A stretch of DNA of 64,000 nt from G965205255 sp965205255 (GCA_965205255.1 OZ242051.1:2232001-2296000); one strand, 5' to 3'; shown: positions 46,274 to 56,083, counted from the stretch's first letter. Numbers and translations are program-made. The notes: generated from the sequence alone by a model not told the origin.

Positions 46274-47107
46274 TTGTGTTAATCGATAAAAAGCAAAATC
46301 TAATGTCATCATATGAAAACGCAAATCTTGCACAACGTTTATATGGTAGCGTGTATATTGGGTGAATCGCATGGGGCAAAGTGTACGATAAAAGTCATCT
46401 CCTGTCAGGTTGGCCAAAGATGTCATCAAACTTTGATCTAACTGTAATGACAATGCAGCACGCTCACCTTCTTTATCCGTTAAAAAAAGTACCAAAAAAA
46501 ACACCATTACATAACAAGCCGTTTCAATATCCAAGCTAAGTAAGCGCTTACGCCGATCATCTGCTTCTACAGGTGGCAAGCTGAGAGAAGAAAAATCAAT
46601 TTCAGAATAAGGTAGCTGCTGATCAGCCCCAAGGTGAACATTATCGGCTCCGGTATCAATAATATGGTTAAAGATATTCAGATCATGCAATACAATGGCA
46701 TTAACACCATCAGCATCTCCTAACTGTTCAACTTTGGTGGGAAATAAGTCCACTTGTTTCACCATGTCAGAGCCACTATTTTTTGCTACAAAGTTGATTA
46801 AAGCTGATTCTATTTGAAAGTGTCGAATGACATAGGATAATGCCTGAGGAGAAAGAAGGTTACGCATAAACCATACCCCTAAATGATTTAATGCACGATG
46901 TGAGCCTATATCAAATGGCAAGTAACGTTTGATGAAGCGCACTATCCAAATACATGGCACAATTAAAGCCCGAAAAAACGGTAGAAATAACCGAGGTTTT
47001 TTTCGGTTCATATCACGGATATAGATTGCACGCTCGCTCTTTGTTAATGGCAAATGAGGGTCAGCTGCTATAGCTTCAAAAAAACTAGGATTATTATGAT
47101 CTCGCAT
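46244..47107 (-). CDS. Uncharacterised protein beside ketosynthase/diiron pair
   Basis: 287 aa, no signal peptide. The N-terminal part has FFEAIAADPHLPLTKSERAI and a hydrophobic helix pair (about 40-65). Around residue 195 is another strongly hydrophobic segment (ETACYVMVFFLVLFLT). Helical throughout, possibly membrane-associated. From memory it resembles the DUF6999 group, which I could not verify. It is the last of three same-strand genes with a diiron protein and a KAS III homologue, which suggests a joint role in modifying a fatty acyl or small-molecule substrate. Confidence 0.55.
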   Translation of the reverse strand: MRDHNNPSFFEAIAADPHLPLTKSERAIYIRDMNRKKPRLFLPFFRALIVPCIWIVRFIKRYLPFDIGSHRALNHLGVWFMRNLLSPQALSYVIRHFQIESALINFVAKNSGSDMVKQVDLFPTKVEQLGDADGVNAIVLHDLNIFNHIIDTGADNVHLGADQQLPYSEIDFSSLSLPPVEADDRRKRLLSLDIETACYVMVFFLVLFLTDKEGERAALSLQLDQSLMTSLANLTGDDFYRTLCPMRFTQYTRYHINVVQDLRFHMMTLDFAFYRLTQLHEKQQKNE

Positions 47108-47239
47108 AATTTCATCTTAAGATTGCTAGTGATGATACAAATCTGCCAACACAGTTATGATGTGAAAACTTGAGACACAACTAGATTGTTTACAGATACA
47201 ACACTTTGATTTTACTATAAGAAAACAGGTTAAACCTGT

Positions 47240-47995
47240 CTAAAAATTATCCAGCTCCTCCAGCTGCAGGATGTATAAGCGTGCCACCACTTTGGCAATA
47301 CGTCTGATATCAATGGCAACACAGGAAGCAATATACGGTGATGTAAGTATGTTGACCAAGTTATCATAATGGTTTTCATCAGCGACGCCATGATAACTTA
47401 AGAATTTCACTTCATTGTCTGAAACACCCAATGTTTTTTGAATCGATTTGCTCCAAGGTTGAGCTTTGCAGGAACCTAACCCTTCAATAATAAAAGCTGC
47501 ACCAAAAATACCTGTTGGGTTTTGTTTGCCTGCTTCGTTTATTATAAAAGCGGAAAGTGCCTGACTGCCAATATTCATTGTCGTTTCGGACATCTCTTTT
47601 TCTGTTCCGCCCATGTGCTGAAAATCACTTTCAAGCATTTTAAAATCTTGATGTTCTTCTGCCGCATGCCGGATCAGAGCATTACGCAAATCAATATGAC
47701 TGTTTTCCATTGAGGAGGCTGCACGTGAAATCCATCGACCTCCCTGGCTAACCTGTTGACGCATATTACGCAAAAACATCTTGTATTGGTTACGTGTAAT
47801 GGTACCGTTTTCTATCGCCTCAATTATAGGTGTTTTTGATAGCCTCGCTTCAAAATCCAACCAAACTTCAGCCAAGGCTCGTCCCAGCCATTGCACGACA
47901 GGATTTCCGGTATTTTCCAGACGGTTTTGTAACGGGCTTTGTTTAAGCAGCGAATCCAAAGAGATGGGAGCTTTAATTTCAGGGAGTTGATCCAT
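47240..47995 (-). CDS. Heme-oxygenase-like diiron (iron-containing redox) protein
   Basis: 251 aa, all helical. The pattern RHAAEEHQDF (about 110), INEAGKQNPTGIFGAAFIIEGLG (about 152-174, Glu ligands) and YHGVADENHYDNL (about 203-215, H-x3-D-x2-H type) is that of the heme-oxygenase-like diiron oxidase/oxygenase superfamily (relatives of TenA, CADD, UndA and PqqC). Such enzymes use two irons and O2 on fatty acids or amino-acid-derived substrates. Substrate unknown. Lies 132 bp upstream of the unknown 287-aa gene, downstream of the KAS III-like gene. Confidence 0.7.
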   Translation of the reverse strand: MDQLPEIKAPISLDSLLKQSPLQNRLENTGNPVVQWLGRALAEVWLDFEARLSKTPIIEAIENGTITRNQYKMFLRNMRQQVSQGGRWISRAASSMENSHIDLRNALIRHAAEEHQDFKMLESDFQHMGGTEKEMSETTMNIGSQALSAFIINEAGKQNPTGIFGAAFIIEGLGSCKAQPWSKSIQKTLGVSDNEVKFLSYHGVADENHYDNLVNILTSPYIASCVAIDIRRIAKVVARLYILQLEELDNF

Positions 47996-48391
47996 ACATT
48001 CAATCCAAATCTTTTTACATAAGTTGTTGATGGTTAAAGTGGGAAAGCCAGTATACTGACATGGTATTTATATCTGTTTACTCTGACCTGAAAACACTCT
48101 GATTTAGCAAATATTTTCTTTGCTAAGTTTAGGTGGTTATAAATATTTCAATTAATATCACCACGTCCAGTCTGTGAGCCTGACTATCTGAAAACATTAA
48201 AATCATAGCCTTTGACTTTTATCTGGATGCAAGCCTGTGCTGTTATACCTTTAACCTGCAGTAGTAAGCTTTGCTTATAGCAACACATTAACTAACTTAG
48301 CAGTCACTTTACTATCGTGCACTTCCTTCAATAAAAATCAAATTACAGGCGATAAACAACAGGTATCGGCTCGCTATGGCTCTTTACTGTT

Positions 48392-48540
48392 ATACCAAAA
48401 TCTATTTATGATTTTTATTGCGCTACTTTTCTGATCTTGCTGAAGCTCCTCGCAATAGCTGGCTTTACTCGTCACGTCGCCTTTAACAGAAACCCATAAA
48501 AATATGCTCATAACACTACTTAGAAACCAGGTTTTGGTAT
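48392..48540. repeat. MITE-like element, complete
   Basis: 149 bp. Left end ATACCAAAATCT, right end AGGTTTTGGTAT, inverted repeats; internal words TGATCTTGCTGAAGC, GCAATAGC and TTTACTCGTCACGTCGCC are shared with the other copies. It is bounded by T on both sides. No coding capacity, so a mobilising transposase must be elsewhere. Its right end touches the stop codon of the KAS III-like gene and sits between that gene and the diiron gene. Confidence 0.82.
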
Positions 48541-49712
48541 TAGTGATTGTTTACAACAGTCAATAAAGCATAACTTACAGAAAATCTACCTGACTCAGGC
48601 ACCATAAGCATTATTTTTTCTCCCACATTTAAACGACCAGAATAAAATAATTCATCAAGCATTATGTAGATACTGGCCGCTCCAGTATTGCCTTTTGTTT
48701 TTAAATTGGTAAACCACTTTTCAAGCGGAATATCAATACCGGCCTGTACTAACCTGTCATGCAGTCGTTGATAAAAGAAAAAAGAGCTAATATGGGGTAA
48801 AAACCAGTCAATGTTATTTTCTTCAAAAAATCCGTTATCTTTTAACAGGGAGCAAAAACCAGTGACAATATCTGCTATATTTTCGTCCAATAATTTAATG
48901 TCCTGACGTAACAATAAAAGACCATGTTTATCAGCTGTTGCCAAATCAGTGTAATTAAGCCATGTATTTTGGGTGTCAGGGTTCTCGGCATTTGATACAC
49001 CCATATACATACAAGTTGGTAAACGATGTGCATAAGATGCAAACTCAACCCACTCTATTTTCAGGGAAATTCCTTGGGTGTTCGGTTTGTTATCTATGAT
49101 GAAAGCACCGGCACCATCGGATAACATCCATCGTAAAAACTCAGCATTAAAGTATTTATAGGAACTACCTGTATTATCGTCATCAGCGATTTTATTTTCC
49201 AAATGAAATCGCTCGCCACGCATTATAACAGACGGGCGTTCAGTACCACAGGCAACCACTCGCTTGTGCTGGCCGGCAATGACTGATAGGGCAGCGGCTT
49301 TAAAGGCAGCGGCGCCTGCACCACAAATTCCCGCGCATGATAAAATATCAGCATTTTTTCCACCCACACAACCGTGAACCATAGATGCTATACCAGGTGC
49401 CAGTAAGTCAGGCAATGTGGTACCAACGGAAAACATATCTATAGTGCCTTGATCGGTATTAATATTAACCAATGCCTTTTTTATAGACTCAGCTGCTAAC
49501 TGATATGTCAAATGCGTGGCTTTGCGATTTTTTCCAAGTGCATAGTATCTTTGTGTAATACCGTTAGATTTTAAAATCCGACGCCTGTAAGGGCTTGGTC
49601 GTCCATTAACAAGACCTAATATGGACTCCATTTCATCATTCGTAACCGGAGGGCCTGGTAAGAATGCTCCTGTTGATACTATATATGCATCTTGATGTAC
49701 ATAAGTTTTCAT
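48540..49712 (-). CDS. KAS III-like beta-ketoacyl-ACP synthase
   Basis: Thiolase-fold condensing enzyme of the FabH superfamily, 390 aa from ATG 49712 (MKTYVHQDAYIVSTGAFLPG). An in-frame TTG further up is unlikely. The triad is visible: Cys in LSCAGICGAGAAAF (about 128), His in FLPHISS (about 302) and Asn in KGNTGAAS (about 337). It is longer than FabH (about 317 aa), like specialised KAS III paralogues of secondary metabolism, and is not near fab genes. First of a three-gene same-strand set with a diiron oxidase-like protein. Product unknown. Confidence 0.82.
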   Translation of the reverse strand: MKTYVHQDAYIVSTGAFLPGPPVTNDEMESILGLVNGRPSPYRRRILKSNGITQRYYALGKNRKATHLTYQLAAESIKKALVNINTDQGTIDMFSVGTTLPDLLAPGIASMVHGCVGGKNADILSCAGICGAGAAAFKAAALSVIAGQHKRVVACGTERPSVIMRGERFHLENKIADDDNTGSSYKYFNAEFLRWMLSDGAGAFIIDNKPNTQGISLKIEWVEFASYAHRLPTCMYMGVSNAENPDTQNTWLNYTDLATADKHGLLLLRQDIKLLDENIADIVTGFCSLLKDNGFFEENNIDWFLPHISSFFFYQRLHDRLVQAGIDIPLEKWFTNLKTKGNTGAASIYIMLDELFYSGRLNVGEKIMLMVPESGRFSVSYALLTVVNNH

Positions 49713-50281
49713 AGATATTAATACCAATAACAAATTTCATCAGACCCGTTATAAATCATCTGTTAATATTTTATTAACAAAGCACGTCTTGTGCCTATCT
49801 TTACAAGGTTTGCAGGTTTTAAGATTGTCGATTTTTAGGGTTACAGGTCTGTGAGCCTTAAAGAATTCAGCCCCTTTGAGGGTTAACATTTAACGTAATA
49901 ATGAATACAGCTTGCGAGAACAATGCACTTATACCAAAACCTGCTTCTAACTTCTAAAGGGCTACTTATCTGATCTTGCTGTTATGTGTCGAAGCTCCTT
50001 GCAATAGCCAAGCTTACTCTTCACTTCGCCTTTAACAGCAAACCATAAAATCATGCTTACAACAGTAGTTATAAACCAATTTTGGTATTACCGGTCATTA
50101 ACCATATTTATTACCAGCAAGTATAGTCAGCTATTGAAGTGCGTTAAGAGTTTTTTTCATTTTTCCAATACCTGAAGCTCGTTTTTATATAATTAAAAGC
50201 ACTTTTACATGGTAACTATTTATATTCAAATTATATTCAAATTGAACTTTCAGGTTGCAAAAAAAAGGTTAAAAATACATC
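49713..50281. other. Intergenic region containing a MITE
   Basis: Non-coding. Apart from the MITE-like element at 49931-50088, no gene or clear promoter was recognised. The stretch 50110-50280 is AT-rich and contains the doublet TATATTCAAAT. Confidence 0.5.
49931..50088. repeat. MITE-like element, complete
   Basis: 158 bp. Left end ATACCAAAACCTGCTTCTAA, right end AATTTTGGTAT; interior TGATCTTGCTGTTATGTGTC, GCAATAGCC, TTCACTTCGCCTTTAACAGC and CATGCTTACAACAGTAGTTA. The best-preserved copy in the window. Left flank T, right flank TA. Confidence 0.85.
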
Positions 50282-51130
50282 TTATTTTTTATTCTGCTGA
50301 AGTCCGCGAACACTGTTTTCCAACTGAAGCAAGCGACGATTAATTTGCAGACGATAGCTATCCATTGATTTTAATGCATCATCAAAACTTTCAAGCTTTT
50401 TATCTACTTTTTTTCCATGAACATTTTGGGTGACCGTTTTATTCAGCGCATCATTTTGCTTTTTCAATGCATCAAGTTGCGACTGTAAAATAGCTGTGGA
50501 AGAAAGCTGATTGGTATTTAAAGTTTTCAACTGACTACTTAAATTATGCGTTGATTTGTCCAGATCCTGAAGCTGTTTATTCGTTTTACCCTGTTCTTTG
50601 TTCAGGGCATATATCTGACTTGTATCCTTTTTTTGCTTATCGTTATCAAGTTTATTACGCCACCTCAGGTTTGATATATCTTTCTTGTTAACGTCTGTAG
50701 CTGCTGTTATTTGATTTAACTTTTTATCAAGCACCTGCTGCGTTTGAACAATAGTTTGCATCTGCTTGTTAAACTGGCTTGTATTTTGCGTTGTCTGTTT
50801 CCCAGTATCATTTATTTTGCTGCCCATTTTTTCCATCAGCAACACCATTTTATTTATTTTTTGCTCTGAGCTTTGAGTTTGAATAGTGAAGTTTTTATAC
50901 TGCCAAAGGGCATAAGCGATGAGAGAAAAAATAATCAGCCAGAGAAAAACCACTATTTTGCGTGAATGTCTGTTTTGTTTATGATTCTCATCACTAGATA
51001 TTTTAGATTTTGTCTTACCTGAACCAGACACTTTTTTATCATCGGAGGGAATGTATGAAGATCTCTCCTTATTTGATAGCGAAAAGCTTGGTAAATTGTT
51101 TAATCCGTCGTCCTGATCATTGCCTTGCAT
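50282..51130 (-). CDS. Single-pass membrane coiled-coil protein
   Basis: 282 aa. A polar cytoplasmic N-terminus (about 1-58) is followed by one transmembrane helix (IVVFLWLIIFSLIAYALW, about 59-76). Residues 85-280 are a long Gln/Lys/Asn-rich coiled coil, which should lie in the periplasm. No enzyme motif. Such proteins often act as scaffolds or envelope organisers, but I do not recognise a family. Single gene. Confidence 0.65.
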   Translation of the reverse strand: MQGNDQDDGLNNLPSFSLSNKERSSYIPSDDKKVSGSGKTKSKISSDENHKQNRHSRKIVVFLWLIIFSLIAYALWQYKNFTIQTQSSEQKINKMVLLMEKMGSKINDTGKQTTQNTSQFNKQMQTIVQTQQVLDKKLNQITAATDVNKKDISNLRWRNKLDNDKQKKDTSQIYALNKEQGKTNKQLQDLDKSTHNLSSQLKTLNTNQLSSTAILQSQLDALKKQNDALNKTVTQNVHGKKVDKKLESFDDALKSMDSYRLQINRRLLQLENSVRGLQQNKK

Positions 51131-51548
51131 GGTATGAATGCCTGTTTAATTGAAAGTCTGCATGCAAATAGAGATTTCTTATCTGCAGTGAGGAACAATG
51201 CAATGGATTTTATAAACCATATAGGAACTCACGTAAATAGAAAATATGATATTTTTATTATTTATACCAAAGAAAAAAAGTATATTAGTACACAGACTGT
51301 GAGACATTAAAATAAAATTAAAGACTTCCTGATAAATGTTGTGAACACATCATACAACCTATTCATATAGATCAAAAAACCACATAAGGGCATTTATAAA
51401 ATGGTGAAGAGTCTTGTCATATGTTCTACTGTTAATTACCTGTTATAGACTTATGACTATTTACCTAAGGAGTAATATAAAATACCAAAACCCAAACATA
51501 TCTATCAGAACTGGTAGAAAATTCAATAAAGAATCTGAGGGCATCGAC
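51131..51548. other. Gap upstream of the acetyltransferase
   Basis: Contains divergent upstream regions of the coiled-coil gene and the GNAT gene. A 59-codon frame from ATG 51134 has no ribosome-binding site and no recognisable motif. Nothing else seen. Confidence 0.45.
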
Positions 51549-51989
51549 ATGATAGAAAGCGTTTCACAAGACAATATTGGAAGTGTGTTGCCACTTATTC
51601 GATCTTATCAAGAATTTTACAAAGTATCTGAAATTATTGATTCTAAAAACTTAAAATTCTTCTCTCAGTTTGGCGAGGATAACGATTCAGGCTGTCAATT
51701 TCTTTACAAAATCGATGATAATGCTGTTGGTTTTGCAACAGTATTTTTCACTTACGCATCTACAATAGCGAAAAAAGTTTGTGTATTAAATGATCTATTT
51801 GTATACCCTGAGCATCGTGGAAAAGGAGTTGCAAGAAGTCTTATTGAGCACTGCCGTGACTATGCCAAAATAAACGGCGCATGTAGACTTCAATGGGTTA
51901 CAGCCCCAGATAATATTCAAGCCCAAAAGCTCTATGATTCAATGAATACCAGTAAAAGCAACTGGCACTTTTATACATACCTTACCTAA
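51549..51989 (+). CDS. GNAT-family N-acetyltransferase
   Basis: 146 aa from ATG 51549, chosen because GAGGG lies 8 nt upstream and MIESVSQDNIGSVLPLIRSY is the usual GNAT beginning; an upstream TTG would add 45 unlikely residues. The acetyl-CoA loop is YPEHRGKGVARSLIEH (motif A, Q/RxxGxG/A). VTAPDNIQAQKLYDSM is motif B. Substrate cannot be told from sequence. Single gene. Confidence 0.85.
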   Translation: MIESVSQDNIGSVLPLIRSYQEFYKVSEIIDSKNLKFFSQFGEDNDSGCQFLYKIDDNAVGFATVFFTYASTIAKKVCVLNDLFVYPEHRGKGVARSLIEHCRDYAKINGACRLQWVTAPDNIQAQKLYDSMNTSKSNWHFYTYLT

Positions 51990-52513
51990 ACTACGCATGT
52001 AACAAATACATTCAAGTAAACTCGGTGGCGCACCTTAAAACCTGCTATTGCAAAGAACTTCAACGCATAACAGCAAGAAAAGCAAAGAAAAGAAAAGCAA
52101 TGCAATAAAACGATTGAAGCAGGGTTTGATATTAGTTCTCACATGAGATGTGTAGTATGACACTCGTTGTAGTAGCTATTAGTATGGTCGTCGGTTTATG
52201 AAAATAGATAGACCAACAAAAACAAAAACAAAAAAATCATGAGCATTTCATAAAATGGTTAGCACCGTTCACACATTTTTCATAAACTTTACTGTTTGTG
52301 TTTTAAATTATGGAAGAACGTCAGTATCGGGCTTCACCAGATCAGAACATAATCATGGATTAAACTCTGTTGGAGTGCTATGATCCGCAAAAAGAAAAAG
52401 ACAGAGGGCAAAAAGGGCTATTATTGCATTTATGCCAATCTGATTTATTCTAACCACAGTTTACTAACTAAAGTTTACTAATTAAAGTGCCTTATCGATA
52501 AAGGAGTGATCTC
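51990..52513. other. Intergenic region with degenerate MITE
   Basis: At 52036-52133 the ends AAAACCTGCTATTGC and GCAGGGTTTGATATTA with AACGCATAACAGCAAG inside identify a decayed member of the MITE-like family. The rest (52140-52500) is AT-rich upstream DNA of sodB with nothing else recognised. Confidence 0.55.
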
Positions 52514-53095
52514 ATGAGCTTTGAACTGCCTGAATTACCTTACGAAAAAAATGCATTAACACCTTATATCTCGGAAGAAACGCTTGAATATCATTATGGC
52601 AAGCACCATCAGACTTATGTAAATAATCTTAACAAACTTGTTGAAGACACACCTTTTGCCAATAAAACACTTGAAGAAATCATCACTACCAGCCAAGGCG
52701 GAATGTTTAATAATGCTGCGCAGATCTGGAATCACACCTTTTATTGGAACTGCTTAAGCCCTAAGGGTGGAAACTTACAACAAGGGGAGTTAAAAGATGC
52801 TATTGAGGCAACCTTTGGAAGTATTGATGCTTTCAAAGAAAAATTCTCTACCAGCGCAGCAACCAACTTTGGTTCAGGTTGGACATGGTTGGTAAAAAAC
52901 AATGATGGCAGTTTGGCCATTGTGAACACAAGCAACGCTGGTTGCCCTCTGACTGAAGGACAAAAGCCCGTTCTTACCTGCGATGTCTGGGAGCATGCAT
53001 ACTATGTTGACTACCGCAACGCTCGTCCTAAATACATTGAAGCTTTCTGGCATTTAGTTAACTGGGAATTTGCTGCCAGCCAGTTTTCTAAATAG
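52514..53095 (+). CDS. sodB: Superoxide dismutase, iron type
   Basis: Cytoplasmic Fe-superoxide dismutase; turns superoxide into O2 and H2O2. 193 aa, as E. coli SodB, and nearly collinear with it. Metal ligands: H27 (EYHYGKHH), H74 (IWNHTFYW), and D and H of DVWEHAYYVDYRNARP (about 158 and 162). GGMFNNAAQ with the glutamine before the second ligand indicates iron rather than manganese. AAAGGAG precedes the ATG. Confidence 0.96.
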   Translation: MSFELPELPYEKNALTPYISEETLEYHYGKHHQTYVNNLNKLVEDTPFANKTLEEIITTSQGGMFNNAAQIWNHTFYWNCLSPKGGNLQQGELKDAIEATFGSIDAFKEKFSTSAATNFGSGWTWLVKNNDGSLAIVNTSNAGCPLTEGQKPVLTCDVWEHAYYVDYRNARPKYIEAFWHLVNWEFAASQFSK

Positions 53096-53126
53096 CTTTT
53101 ATTCTGAAACTTTATACTGACAATAA

Positions 53127-53156
53127 TGACAGGCAAGCCCTCAACGCTTGCTGTCA
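53127..53156 (+). terminator. Hairpin after sodB
   Basis: TGACAGGCAAGC and GCTTGCTGTCA pair with one bulged G and a 7-nt loop, 32 bp after the sodB stop. There is no T run, so it may be an RNA 3'-end stabiliser rather than an intrinsic terminator. Confidence 0.4.
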
Positions 53157-53260
53157 CAGTAAAGGTCTAAACGGTGATGAGTAATGTCAAAACCTGCCCT
53201 TCCAGGGAGGTTTGAATATAGCATTAATACCGAAAAAATGATGAAGCGGCAATAATGAAG

Positions 53261-53278
53261 CAGGCTTTTTATAGCCTG
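53261..53278. terminator. Hairpin between sodB and asnB
   Basis: CAGGCT-TTTTAT-AGCCTG, a 6-bp stem, followed on the plus strand by TTTATT. On the minus strand it lies directly after the asnB stop. Possible bidirectional terminator for the convergent pair. Confidence 0.45.
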
Positions 53279-53279
53279 T

Positions 53280-55004
53280 TTATTCATAGCTGTATTGATG
53301 TACTCCACTTACTGCACGCCCTGATGGATCAATCGTATTTTGTAATGATTTATCCCACGCCAGTGCCGCCGGCGTGCTGCAAGCCACAGACTTTCCACCG
53401 GAAACAGTCTGGGCTGCAAAATCCTGTGAAAAATGGCTGGCAAATAAAGTGCGGTATAAGTAGGCTTCTTTCGTTTCGGGTGTATTTATCGGAAACACCT
53501 GATCAGCCTGTTTCAATTGGTCGTCGCTTACCTGTGTTTCTGCGTACGCCTGTAAACGATCAATCCAACTGTAACCCACTCCATCGGAAAACTGTTCTTT
53601 CTGTCGCCAAACGACAGTTGAAGGCAGTAAATCTTCAAAGGCTTTACGTAATAGGTATTTTTCCATTCTATGATTGGTGCTTGTTTTAAACGCCGGATTA
53701 ATTTGCATGGCATTGTCGATAAAGTTAACATCCAAAAAAGGAACTCTGGCTTCGATACTCCAAGCCATCATCGCTTTATTGGCACGCAAACAATCATATA
53801 GATGGAGATTTTCGAGTTTTCTGACAGTTTCTTCATGCAATGCCTGCGCAGAAGGCGCTTTGTGAAAATACAGATATCCGCCAAACAGTTCATCACTTCC
53901 TTCTCCAGAAAGTACCATTTTAATACCCATTGTTCTTATTTTTCTTGCCATCAGATACATGGGAATCGAGGCTCTTATAGTAGTTACATCATAGGTTTCA
54001 AGATGATAAATCACCTCACTCAGAGCATCAATACCCTGTTGTTCTGTATAGATAACAGCATGATGAACAGAACCTATATGTTCGGCTACCTTCTGAGCTG
54101 CGTTTAAGTCGGGCGAGCCTTCAAGCCCTACTGAAAAAGTATGCAGCTGTGGCCACCACGCCTTTGTTCTATCATGATCTTCAACTCTTCGATCAATAAA
54201 TTGCTTGGTGATCGCAGCTATTACCGATGAATCAAGCCCTCCGGACAACAGTACGCCATAAGGTACATCAGACATCAGGTGACTTTTTACTGATGCCGTT
54301 AAACTATTGCGAATCATATTAATGGCATCATCTTCGGTGTTGAATTTCCAGTGGTGCATCTCATTATCAGTATAATTGTTCATCCATGACCGATTATAGA
54401 ATCGGGTATATTTATCAGAGATGTTACTGTCACCATTACAACTTAACATGTAATGACCCGGAGGAAATACATCTGCTGATTCACAAACAGGTGTAAGAGC
54501 TTTCATTTCAGAAGCAACATACACTTGTCCTTTGTTATCCTGACCAATATATAAGGGAATAATTCCTGTGGGATCTCTGGCTATAAGATAGCGGTCAAGG
54601 TGTTCGTCATATAAAGCAAAAGCATACATACCATGGAGCTTATTCAGAAAACCAACTCCCTCTTCCTGATAAAGTGCAAGGATAACCTCGCAATCGGACT
54701 TTGTTTTGAATATGAATGGCAGGTTTAACTGTTGTTCAAGTTGCTCATGATTATAAATCTCACCATTTACCGCCAGTATGCACTGTTTATCTGGCGCATT
54801 ATGGTGCTTGCAGGCAAGGGGTTGTGCACCGTTATCAACGTCGACAATAGCCAGGCGTTCATGAACCATAAGTGCTTTTGGATGTTCGTACACGCCAGAC
54901 CAATCTGGTCCTCTGTGACGTTGTTTTGCCGATAAATATATAGACTTTGCTCTTAAGTCACCGGACAGTGGGGCGAGATTAAATACACCTAAAATTGAAC
55001 ACAT
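53280..55004 (-). CDS. asnB: Asparagine synthase (glutamine-hydrolysing)
   Basis: Makes asparagine from aspartate, ATP and glutamine. I place the start at 55004 so that Cys2 of MCSILGVF becomes the N-terminal nucleophile of the class II glutaminase domain; the frame extends 8 codons further up. 574 aa. Glutaminase domain about 1-210 (RHRGPDWSG, VNGEIYNHEQL), synthetase domain with PP-loop LSGGLDSSVIAA (about 250) and GEGSDELFGGY (about 367). Downstream of rfaE2 by 134 bp, possibly co-transcribed. Confidence 0.93.
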   Translation of the reverse strand: MCSILGVFNLAPLSGDLRAKSIYLSAKQRHRGPDWSGVYEHPKALMVHERLAIVDVDNGAQPLACKHHNAPDKQCILAVNGEIYNHEQLEQQLNLPFIFKTKSDCEVILALYQEEGVGFLNKLHGMYAFALYDEHLDRYLIARDPTGIIPLYIGQDNKGQVYVASEMKALTPVCESADVFPPGHYMLSCNGDSNISDKYTRFYNRSWMNNYTDNEMHHWKFNTEDDAINMIRNSLTASVKSHLMSDVPYGVLLSGGLDSSVIAAITKQFIDRRVEDHDRTKAWWPQLHTFSVGLEGSPDLNAAQKVAEHIGSVHHAVIYTEQQGIDALSEVIYHLETYDVTTIRASIPMYLMARKIRTMGIKMVLSGEGSDELFGGYLYFHKAPSAQALHEETVRKLENLHLYDCLRANKAMMAWSIEARVPFLDVNFIDNAMQINPAFKTSTNHRMEKYLLRKAFEDLLPSTVVWRQKEQFSDGVGYSWIDRLQAYAETQVSDDQLKQADQVFPINTPETKEAYLYRTLFASHFSQDFAAQTVSGGKSVACSTPAALAWDKSLQNTIDPSGRAVSGVHQYSYE

Positions 55005-55138
55005 TGCAACGATAAACCTGCTTGTCATTGGTATCAGGAAATAATAGTTTTTTTTAATTCATTTTTTCAACATTTAGCTGTTTTTCTGCTTTGCATATGA
55101 TCGTTATCATAGCAGGGTGCAGTAACAAATTTTATAAA

Positions 55139-55627
55139 TCAGCCTTCTTTTATTTTTTTGATAATATCACTGGTAGAAAACCCTTTGATAAAAGGGATGA
55201 AGTGAAATTTAGCTTCGCACTGTTGCAAAGCCTTTCGCTCCTCTGGGTTTAATGTCTCCAGTGTGTAATCTCCGCCCTTTACGTAAACCTCTGGCTGTAA
55301 GGCTGTAAATTCTTTAGTGCAACGCTTATCATAAAACGTGACGACAGCATCAACTGATTCTAGGCTTGCTAACATATAAGCACGATTATTTTCATTAATC
55401 ACAGGGCGGGAAGGGCTTTTTAAACGCCGGACAGACTCATCAGAGTTTTGCAATACCAACAATTTATCACCACGTAATTTTGCCTGATATAAATATTGCG
55501 CATGTCCACGGTGTAAAATATCAAAACAACCATTTGTGACAACCAGTCGTTTTCCTTGCAGCTTAAGAGAGTGACGCCATTTAACGGCCTGCTCCAAAGT
55601 CATAATACGCTGTATGGGGTTAATCAT
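55139..55627 (-). CDS. rfaE2: D-glycero-beta-D-manno-heptose 1-phosphate adenylyltransferase
   Basis: Transfers AMP to heptose-1-phosphate in ADP-heptose synthesis for the LPS inner core. 162 aa, equal to the C-terminal domain of E. coli HldE, so the kinase part must be a separate gene. TNGCFDILHRGHAQYL is the HxGH nucleotidyltransferase motif; KGGDYTLETL and the C-terminal FSTSDIIKKI fit the family. Upstream of asnB. Confidence 0.9.
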   Translation of the reverse strand: MINPIQRIMTLEQAVKWRHSLKLQGKRLVVTNGCFDILHRGHAQYLYQAKLRGDKLLVLQNSDESVRRLKSPSRPVINENNRAYMLASLESVDAVVTFYDKRCTKEFTALQPEVYVKGGDYTLETLNPEERKALQQCEAKFHFIPFIKGFSTSDIIKKIKEG

Positions 55628-55674
55628 TGTTGTCCACGTTTAATTTATTGAAACCCAGAAGGGTGTTGACTATT

Positions 55675-55763
55675 AATACAAAAACCTGCTTCTAATACAA
55701 AAACCTGCTTCTAATCACTTATATCAAAATCTGTTCCATAAAACTATTTTGATACAGATTTTG
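55675..55763. repeat. Clustered MITE-end sequences
   Basis: AATACAAAAACCTGCTTCT occurs twice head-to-tail (55675-55693, 55694-55712). Just after, ATATCAAAATCTGTTCC and ATTTTGATACAGATTTTG form an inverted pair. These are ends of the dispersed element, rearranged, between rfaE2 and ratB. Confidence 0.65.
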
Positions 55764-55798
55764 CCAGACAAAATCACATTAGACTCAGCCAAGGTACT

Positions 55799-56083
55799 CT
55801 ATTTGGATTTAGCAAGCGCTCTTTTTTTCCTTCGGCTTTTTGCATCTGCTGTAATGGGGCGATAAATCTCTATTCTGTCGTTATTTTCTACTTGATATTC
55901 TTCAGGTTTAATAATTTTTTTGCCAAAAATACCTATAGGCATATTTTCTACAATAAGTGTTGGCAGGTCTTTCAACAAGTTTGATTGTCTGACAACACTG
56001 CTGACCGTTGTTCCACTTTTAACCATCAATGTATAGCTATACAACTTATCAGGAAGCGCATAAACGACACAAACTTTAATCAT
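55799..56083 (-). CDS. ratB: RnfH family protein (RatB)
   Basis: 94-aa ubiquitin-like (beta-grasp) protein of the RnfH/UPF0125 family: VCVVYALPDKLYSYTLMVKS, VENMPIGIFGKKI, DRIEIYRPITADAKSRRKKR. The basic tail is typical. Molecular role unknown. It follows ratA with a 3-bp gap, the conserved ratA-ratB arrangement. Confidence 0.9.
   Translation of the reverse strand: MIKVCVVYALPDKLYSYTLMVKSGTTVSSVVRQSNLLKDLPTLIVENMPIGIFGKKIIKPEEYQVENNDRIEIYRPITADAKSRRKKRALAKSK

Noticed and set aside
51125..51310. 61-codon frame upstream of the GNAT gene
   Set aside because: TTG start, no ribosome-binding site, no family resemblance, and it overlaps the start of the opposing coiled-coil gene.
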